A stretch of 64,000 bases of DNA from assembly GCF_001905845.1 (NCBI RefSeq), contig NZ_LIVZ01000011.1, positions 1 to 64,000 of the forward strand. The letters are read 5' to 3'. The notes beneath the pieces are model-generated. The model ran no database searches and was not told where the DNA came from. It was given only the letters and a program-made list of their open reading frames with translations. Shown in pieces: positions 61,252 through 64,000 of the stretch. The stretch is from Streptomyces sp. TSRI0107 (GTDB taxonomy: Bacteria; Actinomycetota; Actinomycetes; Streptomycetales; Streptomycetaceae). Positions within the stretch are counted from its first letter, which is position 1, and each line of letters starts with the position of its first letter. The position numbers and the translations under genes were made by a program.

Positions 61252-62016
61252 TCAGCGGCCCCGCAGGTGGTGGCGCTTGCGCCACGCCACCACCGCACCG
61301 GCCAGACCGGGTACGGCGATGCAGGCCATCGCGATCAGGAAGGCCGGCGACGTCGGCGTCGAGGCGCGGGCGCCGGCGACCACGTACGCGGCGGTGTTCG
61401 GGACCGAGCCGAGCGCCGTCGCGAGCAGGAACGGCAGCCAGCCCATCCGGGAGACGGCGGCGCAGTAGTTCGCCGCCGAGAACGGCACTCCCGGGAACAG
61501 CCGCACCGCCAGCATCGAGCGGAACCCGTGCCGGCTCAGCTGCCCGTCCACCGCGGTGAGCACCCGGCCCCGCAGCAGCGGACGCAACGCGTCCTGGCCC
61601 AGCACCCGGCCGAGCCCGAAGGAGAGCCCCGCGCCCAGCACGGTGCCCGCCACCGCCGCGCCCAGACCCAGCTGGGAGCCGAACAGCGCGCCCGCCGCCA
61701 GGTTCAGCAGGGGGCGCGGTACGAAGGCCACCGTGCACAGGCCGTACGCCACCGCGAACACCAGCGCCGCCGCGGCACCGCTCAGCTGCGGCGGCCAGCC
61801 GTGCGCGAGCAACCGCTGCGGTTCGAACAGCAGCACCGAGACCGCCGCCCCCGCCAGCAGGGCGACGAGCAGCGAGAAACGGGCCCAGGGAGAGAGCAGC
61901 GCCCGCGCGCAGCGGGCGGGGAGACCGACGGGCGCGGGGGCGGCGACGGCGAGTTCCGAGGCGGCCAGGGGAGTGGCCGTGGCGGTGCCCCCAGAGCGGG
62001 TGGTGGCATCGAGCAT
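61252..62016 (-). CDS. TVP38/TMEM64 (DedA-like) family membrane protein
   Basis: The 254-residue protein has about six hydrophobic segments and the family core FVPRPLLNLAAGALFGSQLG, then LAVRLFPGVPFSAANY. DedA-superfamily proteins are now linked to lipid scrambling or flipping, including undecaprenyl phosphate transport for some. The specific role here is unknown. ATG at 62016 is used. It ends next to the convergent thiolase gene without a terminator in between. Confidence 0.85.
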   Translation of the reverse strand: MLDATTRSGGTATATPLAASELAVAAPAPVGLPARCARALLSPWARFSLLVALLAGAAVSVLLFEPQRLLAHGWPPQLSGAAAALVFAVAYGLCTVAFVPRPLLNLAAGALFGSQLGLGAAVAGTVLGAGLSFGLGRVLGQDALRPLLRGRVLTAVDGQLSRHGFRSMLAVRLFPGVPFSAANYCAAVSRMGWLPFLLATALGSVPNTAAYVVAGARASTPTSPAFLIAMACIAVPGLAGAVVAWRKRHHLRGR

Positions 62017-62070
62017 CCGGCGACAGTAACCGACGAAGGTGTGTGATCGCCGTGTGGTGCGTCTCAGGAC

Positions 62071-62163
62071 CGCCACAAAACGGGCCCCGCCTCCGCCACA
62101 AAACGGGCCCCGCCTCCGCCGCAGACAGGGTCCCGCCTCCGCCACGGACCGGGGTCCCGCCTC
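62071..62163 (+). repeat. Four tandem 23-24-bp repeats upstream of the tuf gene
   Basis: Units at 62071, 62094, 62117 and 62140 share the frame CGCCAC-(6-8)-GG-CCCGCCTC. The first two are identical (CGCCACAAAACGGGCCCCGC then CTC), the third differs by a few bases and the fourth has one extra base. They lie in the 399-bp gap between the divergent TVP38 and tuf genes and do not form a clear coding frame. Confidence 0.88.
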
Positions 62164-62209
62164 CGCGCGGTGCCGCGAAAACCATTCGACGCGCGGTGAC
62201 GCGTCGGCG

Positions 62210-62323
62210 ATGATCGACCTCATGTTCCGGCACGCCTTCGTCCTCGCAGCATCCGCGGTCGCGGATGCCACGAAGGCTGCCGTCGTCGTGCTCACGGCCG
62301 TCGCCGACGGCGCCCGAAGCTGA
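62210..62323 (+). CDS. Candidate 37-residue membrane microprotein
   Basis: The small open frame encodes MIDLMFRHAFVLAASAVADA followed by a second hydrophobic run and ending GARS. It could be a short membrane peptide or a leader upstream of tuf, 92 bp before the tuf start. There is no convincing ribosome site. An internal ATG at 62222 is possible. Evidence is only frame and composition. Confidence 0.3.
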   Translation: MIDLMFRHAFVLAASAVADATKAAVVVLTAVADGARS

Positions 62324-62415
62324 CCCTCTCCGGATCGTCCGGCGGACCCCGCAGGGGGAGGGTCGGCAACTCCCGGGGGTCCCGATCCACTTCGCCGAGG
62401 CTTCGAGGTATTGCC

Positions 62416-63585
62416 ATGTCCAAGACGGCGTACGTCCGCACCAAACCGCATCTCAACATCGGCACCATGGGCCATGTCGACCACGGCAAGACCACCCTGA
62501 CCGCCGCCATCACCAAGGTCCTCGCCGAGCGCGGCACCGGCACCTTCGTGCCGTTCGACCGTATCGACCGCGCCCCGGAGGAGGCCGCGCGGGGCATCAC
62601 CATCAACATCGCGCACGTCGAGTACGAGACCGACACCCGGCACTACGCGCACGTGGACATGCCGGGCCACGCCGACTACGTCAAGAACATGGTCACCGGC
62701 GCGGCACAGCTCGACGGGGCCATCCTCGTCGTCTCCGCGCTCGACGGGATCATGCCGCAGACCGCCGAACACGTGCTGCTCGCCCGGCAGGTGGGCGTCG
62801 ACCACATCGTCGTCGCCCTGAACAAGGCCGACGCGGGCGACGAGGAGCTGATCGACCTGGTCGAGCTGGAAGTCCGCGACCTGCTCACCGCGCACGGCTA
62901 CGGCGGCGACGCCGTACCCGTCGTACGGGTCTCCGGGCTGCGGGCACTGGAGGGCGACCCGCGCTGGACGGCGTCCGTGGAGGCGCTGCTCGACGCAGTG
63001 GACACCTATGTGCCCATGCCCGAGCGGTACCTGGACGCGCCGTTCCTGCTGCCGGTGGAGAACGTGCTGACCATCACCGGCCGCGGCACGGTCGTCACCG
63101 GCGCCGTCGAACGGGGCACGGTGCGCCTCGGCGACCGGGTCGAGGTGCTGGGCGCCGGACTGGAGTCCGTCGTCACCGGCCTCGAGACCTTCGGCAAGCG
63201 CATGGAGGAGGCGCAGGCCGGGGACAACGTGGCGCTGCTGCTGCGCGGGGTGCCGCGCGACGCGGTCCGGCGCGGGCACATCGCCGCCGCGCCCGGCAGC
63301 GTGGTGCCCAGCAGCCGGTTCACGGCGCGGGTGTACGTGCTGTCCGCCCGCGAGGGCGGCCGTACGACGCCGGTGGCGACCGGGTACCGGCCGCAGTTCT
63401 ACATCCGCACCGCGGACGTGGTCGGCGCCGTCGACCTCGGTGAGACGGCTGTCGCCCGTCCCGGCGACACCGTCACGATGACGGTCGAGCTGGGCCGCGA
63501 GGTGCCGCTGGAGCCGGGTCTCGGCTTCGCGATCCGCGAGGGCGGGCGCACGGTCGGCGCGGGCACGGTCACGACGGTCGGCTGA
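62416..63585 (+). CDS. tuf: Divergent elongation factor Tu (Tuf3 type)
   Basis: The 389-residue GTPase delivers aminoacyl-tRNA to the ribosome. The P-loop GHVDHGKTT, switch I RGITINIAHVEYE, DMPGH (usually DCPGH), NKAD and all three domains are present. It differs from main EF-Tu at many sites. Position 160 (His, in LLTAHGYGG) aligns with E. coli Tyr160, where substitutions give elfamycin resistance. Such second EF-Tu genes in streptomycetes are often minor, stress- or ppGpp-linked paralogues, and some resist kirromycin-type antibiotics. ATG at 62416 follows CGAGGT. A terminator follows. Confidence 0.92.
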   Translation: MSKTAYVRTKPHLNIGTMGHVDHGKTTLTAAITKVLAERGTGTFVPFDRIDRAPEEAARGITINIAHVEYETDTRHYAHVDMPGHADYVKNMVTGAAQLDGAILVVSALDGIMPQTAEHVLLARQVGVDHIVVALNKADAGDEELIDLVELEVRDLLTAHGYGGDAVPVVRVSGLRALEGDPRWTASVEALLDAVDTYVPMPERYLDAPFLLPVENVLTITGRGTVVTGAVERGTVRLGDRVEVLGAGLESVVTGLETFGKRMEEAQAGDNVALLLRGVPRDAVRRGHIAAAPGSVVPSSRFTARVYVLSAREGGRTTPVATGYRPQFYIRTADVVGAVDLGETAVARPGDTVTMTVELGREVPLEPGLGFAIREGGRTVGAGTVTTVG

Positions 63586-63589
63586 CCGG

Positions 63590-63627
63590 CGGGGCCCGCC
63601 TCAGCACATGCCAAGAGGCGGGCCCCG
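63590..63627 (+). terminator. Terminator after tuf
   Basis: A 13-bp perfect stem (63590-63602 with 63615-63627, core CGGGGCCCGCCTC) with a 12-base loop begins 4 bases after the tuf stop. Confidence 0.85.
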
Positions 63628-63729
63628 TCCGCCCGTTGGGGGCCCGGGGCGGGCCCCGGCGTCGCGTTGTCGCTGCCATGCGGGACACTGGGCCGCGGAC
63701 GGTCATGGTCGGAGAAGGGCGGGGACACC

Positions 63730-64000
63730 ATGGGCGGCAAGGCACTCGTGCTCGGCGGCGGGGGCAGCGGCGGCACCGGCTGGCTGGCCGGGATGCTGCA
63801 CGGCCTGGGGGAAGCGGGCGTGGACCTCGGCGACGCCGAGGTGGTGATCGGTACGTCGGCCGGAGGCACCGTCGGCGCGCAACTGCTGGCGAGCGGCCTC
63901 GCGGAGACCTACGAGCGGCAACTCGCCGAGCCCGCCGGCGAGATCGGCGGCCGGCTCGGTGCCGGCACGATCCTGCGCTATGCCTGGGCCACCCTCACCT
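63730..64000 (+). CDS. Patatin-like phospholipase, N-terminal part
   Basis: The gene is cut by the right edge after about 90 codons. The visible part has the glycine-rich oxyanion loop (LVLGGGGSGGTGWLAGMLHG) and the nucleophile elbow GTSAGG, which together identify a patatin-type serine lipase/acyl hydrolase. The catalytic Asp lies beyond the window. ATG at 63730 is the natural start of this motif set. Confidence 0.85.
   Translation, partial: MGGKALVLGGGGSGGTGWLAGMLHGLGEAGVDLGDAEVVIGTSAGGTVGAQLLASGLAETYERQLAEPAGEIGGRLGAGTILRYAWATLT

Noticed and set aside
62017..63279. Minus-strand extension of the TVP38 frame
   Set aside because: It is antisense to tuf. The TVP38 protein starts at MLDATTRSG (62016).

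Overview
The window is high-GC DNA with GTG starts, frequent leaderless promoters and gene content typical of a Streptomyces chromosome (DUF5999 protein, GarA/FtsR cluster, divergent regulator-enzyme pairs, an EF-Tu paralogue). Species cannot be fixed from sequence alone. No CRISPR, transposase, integrase or tRNA was seen. The left edge is the 3' end of a 5S rRNA with its terminator.

Bases 167-16360 form a conserved actinobacterial cell-envelope, division and central-metabolism block: CDP-alcohol phosphatidyltransferase, a GDP-mannose pyrophosphorylase fused to a degenerate phosphomannomutase domain, a DUF881/small-basic-protein/DUF881 membrane trio, a GarA-like FHA protein, an FtsR-like MerR regulator, a bifunctional-nuclease-family protein, a second MerR regulator, DNA polymerase IV, a PRC-barrel protein and glycine decarboxylase gcvP behind a tandem glycine riboswitch. 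As I recall, the order pgsA2, DUF881-Sbp-DUF881, garA, Rv1828-1830, gcvB is also found in Mycobacterium tuberculosis. The dinB gene runs into about 2.1 kb of 18-bp (hexapeptide) repeats that continue past its stop through three reading frames.

Bases 16484-41813 are accessory: a GH43 glycosidase, a GCS2-like ligase, a CPBP protein, a PhzF enzyme, an alpha/beta hydrolase, a coupled pair of ABC exporters with a Gly-rich PadR regulator, a Clp-N protein with pentapeptide repeats, two EamA transporters, two LysR regulators, a MocR regulator opposite an FMN-binding oxidase, an isochorismatase-fold protein lacking its catalytic residues, a Rieske lipoprotein, and a compact HipA-type kinase coupled to DUF3037.

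Bases 41941-64000 hold two SDR genes under a clear promoter and operator, an orphan peptide-type binding lipoprotein, ung, a TetR/monooxygenase pair with two operators, Gfo/Idh/MocA enzymes, lnt, a vanadium haloperoxidase-like protein, uppP, a three-gene sugar operon with a LacI-type operator, an HxlR/thiolase pair with matched direct repeats, a TVP38 protein, a divergent EF-Tu (Tuf3 type) and the start of a patatin.

The main structural theme is repeat expansion in steps that keep frame: 18 bp after dinB, 27 bp in an ABC exporter, 15 bp in the Clp-N gene. Noncoding repeats also lie at 40.7-41.1 kb and upstream of tuf.
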